Part shown: piece by piece, positions 50,054 to 58,981 of the stretch
Layout of the letters: each line of letters starts with the position of its first letter
Numbering within the stretch: the first letter of the stretch is position 1
Made by a program: the position numbers and the translations under genes
The notes under the pieces: model-generated
Seen by the model: the letters and a program-made list of their open reading frames with translations, nothing else
What the model was told of the DNA's origin: nothing
Database searches by the model: none
Source of the DNA: Sulfurimonas sp.
GTDB lineage: Bacteria; Campylobacterota; Campylobacteria; Campylobacterales; Sulfurimonadaceae
Direction: 5' to 3'
Length of the DNA stretch: 64,000 nucleotides
Assembly: GCF_019429335.1 (NCBI RefSeq)
Contig: NZ_JAHYJB010000008.1
Location: 1 to 64,000 of the forward strand

Positions 50054-52628
50054 GATGACTGCCCACTTCTATTGTAAATTTTGCCCCGTTTTGAATATTT
50101 TGAGCGTATATTCTGCCTCTATAGTGCTGCTCAATAATATTCTTTGACATGTGAAGACCCAGTCCCGTACCGTTTTTATCAAATTTTGTAGAGAAGTATG
50201 GATCAAAGATTTTATCTATAATCTCCTCATCTATACCGCCTGCATTATCGCTTATCTCCATAACCGCCAAATTGCCTCTGTCATAACTTTTTATAACTAT
50301 CTGTGCATCTTTTGTACCATTCTCCACAAACTGCTCTTTTGCGTTATTTATGATATTTAAAACGACCTGAACAAACTCGTTTTTAAAAAGCATAACCCTG
50401 TTCTCAGATGTCAGCTCCAGACAGAGGTCTATGTTTTCCAAAGCAAGGCTCTCTTCTAAAAGCCAATACGCCTGCATGGCTGGATTATTCAGAGTAAACT
50501 CCTCCTGATGCTTATTAGGTCTGTAAAAATCGCTAAAGTCAGAGACGATGCGGCTCAAATTTTGAGTGTAGAGTCCTATTTTTTTGAGCTTCTCATCAAA
50601 AAACTTTAAAAATGCTTCTCTTCCTTTTTTCTCGCATAGATTGTACTCTTCAAGCTCCAAAGCCATTATCATTGATATATGGAGTGTGGATATCGAACTT
50701 AAGGGCTGCTTCCACTGATGCGCTATCATGCTTACCATCTCGCCCATCTGAGCAAGACGCGATTTGTGCAGAAGATAGGTATCTTTTTGCTGCATCTCGC
50801 TGACAGCTTCGGCAATCTTTATTTCAAGTGTGCTGTTTAACTCAAGGAGTTTATTCTTAAGCTCTTCAAGTTCGATATTTTTTTTCCTTAAAATGTTTTG
50901 TTTATAAAAGAATATAAAGATTATCAATAGCGCCGAAAAAATCATCTCGTACAGATATTCAAACTTTACGTTTTTAACATAGTTTATAGAGACGCGCTTG
51001 TTAAAAAATGTATGGATATCCGAATGCTCTACATTTTTTGAAAATTTTTCAAAAATATTGTACAGAATTTCATCGTCATCCCTTACTCCAAAGCTGATAC
51101 CTACCTTCTCATCAAACTGCCCTGAAATTTTGAGATTTGCGTTTGAGATATTTTTAAAAGCGTATGCAGTAAGTGTCAAACTGTCTATGTATCCATAGTA
51201 TTTTCCACTCTTAACACCATTAAATCCATCTTTTATGGAGTCTACATATTTTAGTTTTATTCTGGGATGCTTCTCTTTTAAATTCTCGATAAAAGGGTTT
51301 CCTTTAATAACTGCAAACTCCATCTCCAAAAGACCGTCAATATCCACTATATAGTTTTCTGATTTCTTTGTAACTACTATCAGCGGCTCATGGTGATACG
51401 GAGTTGTTGTTTTTAGCCCTCTCTCCTCTTTGTAGTATTTTGCCGTTGGAAGCAGGTCACACTTTTTATCCCTAAGATTTTGCAGCGACTCTTCCCAGCT
51501 TTTTGTATCAACAAGTCTGTATGATACCTCCATGCTCTCTTTTGTCAAACTTAGTATATCAGCGCCTATTCCGACAAATCTATTATTTTCTACTGCACTA
51601 AGCGGAAGCAAATTCGCAACGGCGCAGATATTAATCTCTCCTCTTTGCCTGAGATACTCCTCCTCTTCTTTGGTTAAAAACTTCTCTTTTACGCTAAATA
51701 TGAGCCTATCCAAATCAACATCATTATCTACAAGTCCCATAACTCTGTATATATCTAGAATTCTCTCTATCTTGTTTTTTCTCACACTCCCCAGCGGCAC
51801 GCCGTTTGTAAAGGAGAGTTTTTTAAGCTCCTTTGCTTCATAAAGCAGTGCATCTTTTGTTTTGCCGGCAGAGTTATACTTTTTGTAGATAATCTCAACT
51901 GTTTCCTCAATATTTTCAAAAGCGTACTCCCACCCCTTTATGGATGCTTTTTTAAAACTATCTACTTTTTTTGGATTTTTGCGAACCTCTTCTTGTGAGG
52001 TAAAGAGTATGTCATCATAAAAGTCAAAACCTCTCTCTTTTGGGGAAAACGTTTTAAACTCTATCCCTCTCTTTGCTAACCCGTAAGGCTCATTTGAGAT
52101 ATATCCGGCGTAAAGGTCAACTCTTTTTTCAACAAGATTTTCAATGTCAAAAGTGTGCTTTTTGTAGTTGACACTCTCTTCGCCCAATTTTGCAGACTTT
52201 ATCATGGTATATATTGATGCCGTCTCAACAGCATCTTCGGTAATCATCGCGGTTTTGCCGATAAAATCTTTTACATCTTCTATGCCTGAGGATTTAAGTG
52301 CTATTAGAACAAGTGGCGAGCTTTGGAATGTCGCACTTAGCAGAGATATCTCTTTGCCCTGCGAGTAGTACCAAATCAGGCTTGAGCGCCCTATTCCATA
52401 AGTAGTTCTACCGTTTACTACATCATCTATAATATCTGTTTCACTGCTGAATTTTTTTATCTCTACATTAAAACCTGCATCTCTGTAAAAACCCTTCTCT
52501 TTTGCCATATAGTATCCGGCAAACTGAAACTGATCAAGCCACTGAAGCTGAAGGGAGACCCTATCTAAAGGTCTCTCTGCTGCATGAATATAAACGAAAA
52601 GGGACAAAAAAATCAGTATAAATCTCAT
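50043..52628 (-). CDS. Sensor histidine kinase with two periplasmic solute-binding domains
   Basis: An 861-residue hybrid of transporter-like and kinase domains. It has a signal peptide (~1-17). Domain 1 is an NMT1/THI5-like binding domain ('LQLQWLDQFQFAGYYMAKEKGFYRDAGFNVEIKKF', ~25-310). Domain 2 is an SBP_bac_3-like domain ('EINICAVANLLPLSAVENNRFVGIGADIL', ~325-555). A TM helix lies at ~568-586, followed by a coiled coil, HisKA with 'MVSMIAHQWKQPLSSI' (phospho-His ~640) and HATPase_c ('NIINNAKEQF', 'DNAGGID', 'GTGLGLHMSKNII'). It would detect small periplasmic ligands. No response regulator is adjacent. It overlaps the flavoprotein gene by 11 bp, which hints at a shared transcript. Confidence 0.9.
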   Translation of the reverse strand: MRFILIFLSLFVYIHAAERPLDRVSLQLQWLDQFQFAGYYMAKEKGFYRDAGFNVEIKKFSSETDIIDDVVNGRTTYGIGRSSLIWYYSQGKEISLLSATFQSSPLVLIALKSSGIEDVKDFIGKTAMITEDAVETASIYTMIKSAKLGEESVNYKKHTFDIENLVEKRVDLYAGYISNEPYGLAKRGIEFKTFSPKERGFDFYDDILFTSQEEVRKNPKKVDSFKKASIKGWEYAFENIEETVEIIYKKYNSAGKTKDALLYEAKELKKLSFTNGVPLGSVRKNKIERILDIYRVMGLVDNDVDLDRLIFSVKEKFLTKEEEEYLRQRGEINICAVANLLPLSAVENNRFVGIGADILSLTKESMEVSYRLVDTKSWEESLQNLRDKKCDLLPTAKYYKEERGLKTTTPYHHEPLIVVTKKSENYIVDIDGLLEMEFAVIKGNPFIENLKEKHPRIKLKYVDSIKDGFNGVKSGKYYGYIDSLTLTAYAFKNISNANLKISGQFDEKVGISFGVRDDDEILYNIFEKFSKNVEHSDIHTFFNKRVSINYVKNVKFEYLYEMIFSALLIIFIFFYKQNILRKKNIELEELKNKLLELNSTLEIKIAEAVSEMQQKDTYLLHKSRLAQMGEMVSMIAHQWKQPLSSISTLHISMIMALELEEYNLCEKKGREAFLKFFDEKLKKIGLYTQNLSRIVSDFSDFYRPNKHQEEFTLNNPAMQAYWLLEESLALENIDLCLELTSENRVMLFKNEFVQVVLNIINNAKEQFVENGTKDAQIVIKSYDRGNLAVMEISDNAGGIDEEIIDKIFDPYFSTKFDKNGTGLGLHMSKNIIEQHYRGRIYAQNIQNGAKFTIEVGSHHEK

Positions 52629-52657
52629 AACACGACCAATTGCTTAAATGTGGTAAA

Positions 52658-53080
52658 TTATACCACAAGAGTCAAAAAGTAGTATCTTGCAACCCTTAAA
52701 GTTCCGGCTATTAAAAGAAACCAAATAAACTTAACCCTGACAAGACCTGCAACAAGTGTCAGCGGGTCGCCTATAATTGGCAGCCATGAGAGCAAAAGTG
52801 CATAGCACCCATATTTGTGTCCATATCTGTACGCTTTTGCTCCCATTTTTGATGAGAGAAGTTTTGTTTTTGTCTTTTCGTAAAGAAGATAGCCTAAAAA
52901 GTAGTTCAGGATTATTGCTAGAACATTGCCGCAAGAGGCATATATAAGCGCATCCGATTTTGACATGTCGTTTGAGATAGCCGCAACAAATGCTACCTCT
53001 GAACTAAATGGAAAGATTGTAGCCGCCAGAAATGCGGATAAAAAAAGTGCTAGTTCTGCGATTGTTGGTGCTTTATAAAT
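52658..53080 (-). CDS. YqaA/VTT-family membrane protein with no standard start codon
   Basis: The ORF track begins at an internal ATG (52966, 102 residues), but the conserved YqaA N-terminus is encoded upstream in the same open frame: 'IAELALFLSAFLAATIFPFSSEVAFVAAISND'. This matches the family's first membrane segment (FxSxFLxATxxPxxSE). Upstream the frame is closed by TGA near 53093, and it contains no ATG, GTG or TTG. Candidate starts are ATT (53080) or ATC (53083), both overlapping the dehydrogenase gene. Either a non-AUG start is used, as in infC, or the gene has lost its start. About 140 residues when extended. Function of the VTT/DedA group is membrane lipid or envelope related. Confidence 0.65.
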   Translation of the reverse strand: MYKAPTIAELALFLSAFLAATIFPFSSEVAFVAAISNDMSKSDALIYASCGNVLAIILNYFLGYLLYEKTKTKLLSSKMGAKAYRYGHKYGCYALLLSWLPIIGDPLTLVAGLVRVKFIWFLLIAGTLRVARYYFLTLVV

Positions 53081-53994
53081 GATTTTATATTTTCAATAAC
53101 GCTCTGTATCAGTCTCTCTCTTGCCTCGACGCTTGTCCAGGCAATGTGCGGAGTTATATAGAGTCTCTCTCTGTTTATAACTGAGAGCAGCGGATGATTG
53201 CGCTCCATCGGCTCTTTTTTCAGCACGTCCAAACCGAAGTAAATCTCTCTCTCATCAACTATGCGTGCAACTGCCTCTTCATTGATAATTCCGCCGCGCC
53301 CGAGGTTTAAAACAATAGCCTCCTCTCTGCACATTAACAACCGTTCATATTCTAAAAGATTGAGAGTTTTATCGTTTAGCGGGGCATGAATGGAGATAAT
53401 ATGTGATGTTTTTAGAAGTTGCTCAAGTTCTACATGTAGAAAATCTTCTGAGTTGTTTTTCCCGCTTGTCGAGTAGTAACAAACCTCCGCTCCAAAAGCT
53501 TTTGCAATATTTGCAACACCTCGCCCGATAGTTCCCAATCCTATGATTCCCCATCTTTTTCCTTTTAGCTCAAAGAACGGCTTGGAGATATCCGTAAATA
53601 TTTCGCTTCTGGAGTATGAGCCGTTTTTAACATACTCATCATAATATCTCGAATGTCCCATAAGATAAAAAAGCATAGAAAATGTGTGCTGTATAACTGA
53701 ATCAGTTGAGTATCCTGATACATTTTTTACCTCGATGCCCATCTTTTTTGCGGCCTCCAAATCAACATTGTTCATGCCGGTTGCCGCAACGCATATAAGT
53801 TTGAGAGATGGAGTGTTTGCCATGTGCTCGGAGGTTACAACAACCTTGTTGGTAACCACAATAGTACTATGCGCAATCCTCTCCTGTGTCTGCTGGGGCG
53901 AAGTTGTTTGAAAAATATCAACGTCGCCAAGTTTGAAAAATCCGCCAAGAAGAGTTTCGCCAAAGGTAAGAGCATCAAGAATAACAATCTTCAA
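53050..53994 (-). CDS. D-2-hydroxyacid dehydrogenase
   Basis: A 314-residue NAD-dependent D-isomer-specific 2-hydroxyacid dehydrogenase. The Rossmann loop is 'WGIIGLGTIGRGVANIAKAFG' (~148-168). The catalytic set is Arg in 'NLGRGGIINEEAV' (~238), Glu in 'KKEPMERNHPL' (~267) and His in 'ITPHIAWTS' (~287). It could be a hydroxypyruvate/glycerate dehydrogenase or a D-lactate-type enzyme; no motif decides. It starts 1 bp after the purT stop, so the two are probably cotranscribed. Confidence 0.88.
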   Translation of the reverse strand: MKIVILDALTFGETLLGGFFKLGDVDIFQTTSPQQTQERIAHSTIVVTNKVVVTSEHMANTPSLKLICVAATGMNNVDLEAAKKMGIEVKNVSGYSTDSVIQHTFSMLFYLMGHSRYYDEYVKNGSYSRSEIFTDISKPFFELKGKRWGIIGLGTIGRGVANIAKAFGAEVCYYSTSGKNNSEDFLHVELEQLLKTSHIISIHAPLNDKTLNLLEYERLLMCREEAIVLNLGRGGIINEEAVARIVDEREIYFGLDVLKKEPMERNHPLLSVINRERLYITPHIAWTSVEARERLIQSVIENIKSFIKHQQSQN

Positions 53995-53995
53995 T

Positions 53996-55159
53996 TTAGA
54001 TATCCTTGATTTTTGTAATTAACTCTCTTGATTTCTCTAACGCTTTTTCAACCTCGTCAAAAACAAGCGCGACTGCAAGACGTCTCCCTTTGTGTGCCTC
54101 AGGTTTTGAAAATACGCGAACAAAACTGTTATCGCTGAATAGACTCTCATCTACGCTGATTGCCGGAGCGTAATTGTGAACTTCTGATTTAAACGCGGCA
54201 GATGCTCCCGGACCGTAGAATGTAAATCCAAGAGGAAGCCCTAAAACAGCACGCAAGTGGAGAGCAAATTCGCTTTGAGACTGAGTGATAAGCGTAACCA
54301 TTCCAGTATCATGCGGACGAGGTGAGACTTCCGAGAAGTAAACCTCATCGCCTTTTACAAACAGTTCAACCCCAAAAAGACCGCGCCCCCCAAGACCATC
54401 TGTGATAGCTTTAGCCATCTCTTGTGCACTTTTTTTCGCCACTTCGCTCATCTGCATCGGCTGCCATGAAAAAACATAATCGCCATCACGCTGTTCATGC
54501 CCTATCGGTTCGCAAAATAGAGTCTCTTTGCCGTTTCTGGCAGTTAGCATTGTTATCTCGTAGTCAAAGTCTATAAAAGCTTCAACTATCAGCTCGCTTG
54601 CATCACCTCTAGCCTCTTTTGCTATCTCCCATGAAGCGTCGATGTCATCTGCGCTTTTTGCCACGCTTTGACCATGCCCTGAGCTGCTCATAACAGGTTT
54701 TATAACACAAGGAAACCCCATGCGCTCTGCCGCTTCTTTAAGTTCATCTTTTGTCGTAACAAACTCATACTTGCCGGTTTTAAGTCCTAAAACCTCTGCC
54801 GCGAATGTACGGATATTTTTTCTGTTCATGGTCTTGCTAACAGCACTTGCGTTTGGTATAACGTTATACCCCTTATCTTCTGCCGCAAAAAGAGCATCTA
54901 TGCTGATAGCCTCAATCTCAGGCAAGATATAATCAGGTTTTTCGCGGTAAATAATCTCTAAAAGAGCGTTTTTATCCTGCATGTTTACAACATAACTTCT
55001 GTGTGCGACGTGATGGGCAGGAGCGTTTTGGTATCTGTCAACAGCTATAACTTCAAGACCAAGTCTTTGAGCTTCGATAGCCACTTCTTTGCCTAGCTCG
55101 CCTGAACCCAGAAGCATGATTTTTTTTGAATTTGATTTTAATGGAGCGCTAAATTGCAT
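53996..55159 (-). CDS. purT: Formate-dependent phosphoribosylglycinamide formyltransferase PurT
   Basis: PurT formylates GAR with formate and ATP, the third step of purine synthesis, without needing formyl-THF. The 387-residue ATP-grasp enzyme shows '[30 protein letters not shown]', the ATP-grasp loop '[16 protein letters not shown]' and '[33 protein letters not shown]'. Length is normal. It suits an organism with formate metabolism. Confidence 0.95.
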   Translation of the reverse strand: MQFSAPLKSNSKKIMLLGSGELGKEVAIEAQRLGLEVIAVDRYQNAPAHHVAHRSYVVNMQDKNALLEIIYREKPDYILPEIEAISIDALFAAEDKGYNVIPNASAVSKTMNRKNIRTFAAEVLGLKTGKYEFVTTKDELKEAAERMGFPCVIKPVMSSSGHGQSVAKSADDIDASWEIAKEARGDASELIVEAFIDFDYEITMLTARNGKETLFCEPIGHEQRDGDYVFSWQPMQMSEVAKKSAQEMAKAITDGLGGRGLFGVELFVKGDEVYFSEVSPRPHDTGMVTLITQSQSEFALHLRAVLGLPLGFTFYGPGASAAFKSEVHNYAPAISVDESLFSDNSFVRVFSKPEAHKGRRLAVALVFDEVEKALEKSRELITKIKDI

Positions 55160-55214
55160 GGGTATTCCTAATGAAAAATATTAGAAATATTATATCGTAA
55201 TGAATTGAATAAAG

Positions 55215-55262
55215 AAAATCTAGCCTACCAAGAAGCTAGATTTCATAGGAGGCTAGATTTAA
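55215..55262 (-). terminator. Terminator after the long flgE gene, with three copies of the stem sequence
   Basis: Read on the minus strand, directly after the flgE stop: AAATCTAGCCT..., then AAATCTAGC-TTCTTGGTAG-GCTAGATTTTCTTT. The second half is a stem of nine pairs with a T-rich tail, a good Rho-independent terminator. The first AAATCTAGCCT can also pair with AGGCTAGATTT, giving a competing longer hairpin. Confidence 0.7.
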
Positions 55263-55263
55263 C

Positions 55264-57441
55264 TTACTGTTTTAAACCTATAAGTGTTTGAAGAAGCTGG
55301 TCAGAAGTGGTAATCGTTTTACCGTTAGCCTGATAACCCCTTTGAATAATGATAAGCTGTGTAAGCGCACGTGACAAGTCAACGTTAGAAGCCTCAAGCG
55401 CAGCCGATTGCATAAATCCGCGTCCTGCAGTTGCAGCCGTTCCTATAATAGGATCTCCTGAGTTTGCAGTCTGAATATATACGTTTCCGCCCTCTGTTGA
55501 GAGCCCCTCGTTGTTCGTAAACTTAGCCATAGCAATCTGAGCTAATCCAAATGAACGGCCATTACTAAATGAACCGACTAAAGTACCGCTCTGGTCAATT
55601 CTGATACCGACCAAATCCCCGCCCGTAAAACCGTCTTGGCTTATTCCGGATGTTGATGAAGGTGAGTCAAAGCTTGTCATGCCGTCAAAACTGTTAGACG
55701 TTCCAAGCTTAATTGCAACCTGCTGATTTGCCGCTGAACCGTTGTTTGCGGTAAAAGAGACGTTTGGCGGATTGTATGTTGCCAGTGAGCCGTCACTGTT
55801 AAATCTAACAAAGCCCGTCTTTTCATTGTATGGCGCTACAGAGTCAATCGTTGCAGGCTCTGGAACACTTATTTTCATATTCCATGTACTTCCCGTTGAA
55901 GCGTCAACCGCAACTTTTCTAAACTGTGTTCTAAGCGTATGCTTTGAACCTAGTGAGTCAAATATATCGATACTTGCAGAGTGCGTTGCAGCGTTAAAGC
56001 TTTGTGAAAATGCTTTTCCCGTGCTTCCGGCAGGCAACGTCGCGTTAAGTGCTTCCATATTTCTAGTAAAGCGTGTATTCTCGCTTATTCCACCACCGAC
56101 AATGCTGTTTGCACTCATGCCGGTAATAGCGAGGTTGATATCGTAGTCGCCGTCTTGTGAACCGCCAGGATTTGAGAGCTCAAATTTACCCTGAGAATTT
56201 ACGATTATCTCTATGTTGTTTTCATTAAAAACCCCATCTAAATCGCCGTCGCCAACCGCTCTTGCCTGGTTTTCCAAAGCTTCACGAAGATCTGCTATAG
56301 AGGTAAACTTCTTATCGCCTCCAGCAACCGTAACCGCACCTGTCGGATCATACTGATATCTATAAGCGGTAGCAGCAGAGTCGCCTACGACAAAGCCACT
56401 GTTCGCATTGCCAACTGCGAATATTCTAACGTTGTGGGAAGCGTTTGTGTCAGAGTTGCCGTTTGTTAGCGTAATTTGCCCTGCTATTGGATCATATGTG
56501 GCAGTTATACCTGTTACCGATGTTTGTGCATTTATAGCAGAAACGTAACGAGCAGCATTCTCAGCCTGAGTTTCTAGCCCCGTACCGCCGCTTGTATTTA
56601 TCTGCTTTTGCGTACCGTTGTCCAACTCAAATGTGATATCAAGCTCAGCCGGCAGACCTGGACCGCCGCCTGCAGCAACTATGCCAGTTGCAGTCGTATT
56701 AGTTGGAATAAATGATGCCCAAATACCCTGTCCCGCCTGAAGATTGAACGCCTCTCCGGAGTCATTGAACATTACACCCATATCGCCGGAATCTATCGGA
56801 TTTCCGTTCTCATCCACAGACTGAAGTATCGGAAGAACCGTTCCTGTCGGATAGCTCTTTACCTCATACTCTGGTGAGTAAGTTTTTACCAATGGACCCG
56901 AGTTTAGGTTTGCCTTGATAACAACATTTTGCGTCGGAGATGCGGGAGTTGTAAGTCCCGGAGGAATGTTTATATTTGTAATGGGCGCCGTTGCGTCAAC
57001 AAAACCGGTCGCTCTGTCTCTTAACCATCCCTGAACAATAAATCCGTTATTGTCAACGAAATTTCCGCCTGCATCAAATTTAAAATCCCCTGAACGGCTA
57101 TACTTATAAGTATTTCCGCCATCAGGAGAGATTATAAAAAAGCCGTCACCTTGAATAGCAACGTCGGTATTTTTATCTGAATTTTGAATAGAACCCTGAG
57201 AGAATATACGCGTCATTGAACTAACAGTAGAACCAAGCCCTACCTGAACAGGGTTTTTACCGCCAAGCTCGCCTTGAGGGGCTGTAGCGATAGCCTGAGT
57301 TTGAGCTAAAAGGTCCGAAAAGTTGGCACGAGAATATTTAAAACCTATTGTATTAACGTTTGCAATATTGTTTGACTCTACGTCCATCGCGATTTGATGC
57401 GACTGAAGCCCGGATACGCCGGCAAAAAGTGATTTTAGCAT
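55264..57441 (-). CDS. flgE: Flagellar hook protein FlgE, long form
   Basis: A 725-residue hook protein. The N-terminal rod/hook signature is 'MLKSLFAGVSGLQSHQIAMDVESNNIANVNTIGFKYSRANFSDLL'. The C-terminal helix is 'SNVDLSRALTQLIIIQRGYQANGKTITTSDQLLQTLIGLKQ'. Between them lie the FlgE domains, including an expanded variable region ('GGPGLPAELDITFELDNGTQKQINTSGG...', ~245-480). Lengths of 700-870 are usual for hook proteins of Campylobacter and Helicobacter, so this is probably the main hook subunit. It has its own sigma54 promoter (57654-57673) and a ~200-nt leader that contains a three-hairpin repeat. A terminator follows. Confidence 0.92.
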   Translation of the reverse strand: MLKSLFAGVSGLQSHQIAMDVESNNIANVNTIGFKYSRANFSDLLAQTQAIATAPQGELGGKNPVQVGLGSTVSSMTRIFSQGSIQNSDKNTDVAIQGDGFFIISPDGGNTYKYSRSGDFKFDAGGNFVDNNGFIVQGWLRDRATGFVDATAPITNINIPPGLTTPASPTQNVVIKANLNSGPLVKTYSPEYEVKSYPTGTVLPILQSVDENGNPIDSGDMGVMFNDSGEAFNLQAGQGIWASFIPTNTTATGIVAAGGGPGLPAELDITFELDNGTQKQINTSGGTGLETQAENAARYVSAINAQTSVTGITATYDPIAGQITLTNGNSDTNASHNVRIFAVGNANSGFVVGDSAATAYRYQYDPTGAVTVAGGDKKFTSIADLREALENQARAVGDGDLDGVFNENNIEIIVNSQGKFELSNPGGSQDGDYDINLAITGMSANSIVGGGISENTRFTRNMEALNATLPAGSTGKAFSQSFNAATHSASIDIFDSLGSKHTLRTQFRKVAVDASTGSTWNMKISVPEPATIDSVAPYNEKTGFVRFNSDGSLATYNPPNVSFTANNGSAANQQVAIKLGTSNSFDGMTSFDSPSSTSGISQDGFTGGDLVGIRIDQSGTLVGSFSNGRSFGLAQIAMAKFTNNEGLSTEGGNVYIQTANSGDPIIGTAATAGRGFMQSAALEASNVDLSRALTQLIIIQRGYQANGKTITTSDQLLQTLIGLKQ

Positions 57442-57472
57442 GTTAAATCCTTTGTTATTATTTGATAATATG

Positions 57473-57600
57473 CACTAAAACGAACGCGTTCGTTTTAGTG
57501 AGAGGGACTAAAGTCCCTTCTAACCCCCTTGCCATGGAGTATGCCATTGGTTAGCATACCTAAAAGCTACGAAAAAAGTTTTTCGAGAATCGCAAGGTGT
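57473..57600 (+). repeat. Three-hairpin intergenic repeat, copy 2, in the flgE leader
   Basis: Stem 1 is CACTAAAACG-N8-CGTTTTAGTG; stem 2 is AGGGACT-AA-AGTCCCT; stem 3 is CTACGAAAAA-A-GTTTTTCGAG. Each pairs despite base changes relative to copies 1 and 3. A ~35-bp insertion with its own small hairpin (TATGC...GCATA, 57540-57558) separates stems 2 and 3. It lies between the sigma54 promoter and the flgE start, so it would be in the mRNA leader (in reverse orientation). The rest of the 237-bp gap is the promoter region. Confidence 0.8.
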
Positions 57601-57653
57601 TTTATGCCATTGTTTGTAAAAGTGCATAAGCCTAATTATTATAAGTGAAAACA

Positions 57654-57673
57654 TTTAGCATTTAATGTTCCAA
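57654..57673 (-). promoter_or_regulatory. Sigma54 promoter of flgE
   Basis: On the minus strand TTGGAACATTAAATGCTAAA has GG-N10-GC spacing and matches the -24/-12 consensus (TGGCAC-N5-TTGCW) well. It is 5' of the long flgE and just after the stop of the shorter hook gene. RpoN control of hook genes is established in Campylobacter and Helicobacter. Confidence 0.7.
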
Positions 57674-57678
57674 CTTTA

Positions 57679-58971
57679 TTATGCGTCCATCTCCAGAGCT
57701 TTTTTGAGCATCTGGTCTGCGGTTGTTATAGACTTTGAGTTGGCGTCATACGCTCTTTGCATTACGATTATCTCGGTCAATCCAACCTCCATTCTCACAT
57801 TTGAACCCTCTAGTTTATAGTTTGTAAGCTCGGTGCCTAGAATATTTTTGCCGTTTTCATCTTGAAAAAACATAGGTCTGCCACTATTGTTTGATTCCGT
57901 AAATCTAGCCCCGTTTACACGTTCAAGACCTCTGTCGTTCTGGAAGTGATAAACTGCAACCATACCTATTGAGCTCTGCATGCCGTTAGAAAAAGTTGCG
58001 ATTATCTGAGCATTTTTATTTATGTCATACCCGACAAGATCTCCAGTTTGCAACCCATCAGACGAGCTTGAACCGCTAAAAGGGTTGTTCATGGCAATTA
58101 GCCCGTCAAAACCAGTGCCTAAATCTAGACGGACTGTCGAGCCGTTATTGTTTATGGAAGAGAGCGTATTTGATGTCAATATACCGGACTCATCAAACGT
58201 TACAACTCCGGTTTGCGTATCATATACCGTTAGAGGAAGATAGGTAGTTTCACCGGTCTCTTTGTTATAAACCGTATCTACACTTGCACTTTGTGCAGTT
58301 GCTACCACATTCCACTGTGTTCCAGGGGAGACCTGCGGGTCAACTTTAGTAAATTCAAGTCTTATGCTGTTTATATTGCTCTGTGCATCAATCGCTTTTG
58401 CACTTATTACCCTTGTCTCATCATTAACGCTCAGGTTTCCGAAAAATCTCGCCTCTGTTGTAGGCTGAACAGGAAAAACCAAATCATCCGGAAAACGCAG
58501 TTTTTGCTGAGTAGTCACTGCGCCCAATTCTACTTCTGCAAGCTGCTGTGTCAATACTCCGTTATTAATATTGGCGCCCATTGTTCCTAAAACATAGTAG
58601 CCGTCATGCGTTACCAGATCTCTGTTTTTATCAAACGTAAAGCTTCCATCACGGGTATACATGGGCTTTCCTTCGCCTTGTACAGCGAACCAGCCGTCTC
58701 CTATAATGGCCAAGTCTGTACTCTTGTCTGCCAACTGATAAACACCCCTGTTTTCATCCATTACAACCGTACCGAGTCGTGTTCCGACACCAATGCCTGA
58801 GTTAAGTGATGACGTGGTGCTAATCATATTCTCAAAAAGAGATGAAAACTCCGTGCTGTAACCGCGAAAACCGATTGTGCTTATGTTTGATAAATTATCA
58901 GAAACTACGTCAATAGCGGTCTGATGCGCTTTTATTCCGTTTATTCCAGTGTAAAAAGCTTGGCTCATCAT
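57679..58971 (-). CDS. Flagellar hook protein FlgE-like, short form
   Basis: A 430-residue hook-family protein with N-terminal 'AFYTGINGIKAHQTAIDVVSDNLSNISTIGFRGYSTEF' and C-terminal 'EGSNVRMEVGLTEIIVMQRAYDANSKSITTADQMLKKALEMDA'. It has the intermediate FlgE domain ('VTTQQKLRFPDDLVFPVQPTTEARFFGNLSV'). It is near the length of enterobacterial FlgE. Located in the fliK-flgD operon, it may be a second hook protein or the hook-cap-linked minor subunit (FlgE2-like). The start could be the ATG at 58971 or 58968. Confidence 0.87.
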   Translation of the reverse strand: MMSQAFYTGINGIKAHQTAIDVVSDNLSNISTIGFRGYSTEFSSLFENMISTTSSLNSGIGVGTRLGTVVMDENRGVYQLADKSTDLAIIGDGWFAVQGEGKPMYTRDGSFTFDKNRDLVTHDGYYVLGTMGANINNGVLTQQLAEVELGAVTTQQKLRFPDDLVFPVQPTTEARFFGNLSVNDETRVISAKAIDAQSNINSIRLEFTKVDPQVSPGTQWNVVATAQSASVDTVYNKETGETTYLPLTVYDTQTGVVTFDESGILTSNTLSSINNNGSTVRLDLGTGFDGLIAMNNPFSGSSSSDGLQTGDLVGYDINKNAQIIATFSNGMQSSIGMVAVYHFQNDRGLERVNGARFTESNNSGRPMFFQDENGKNILGTELTNYKLEGSNVRMEVGLTEIIVMQRAYDANSKSITTADQMLKKALEMDA

Positions 58972-58981
58972 TTGATAATCC

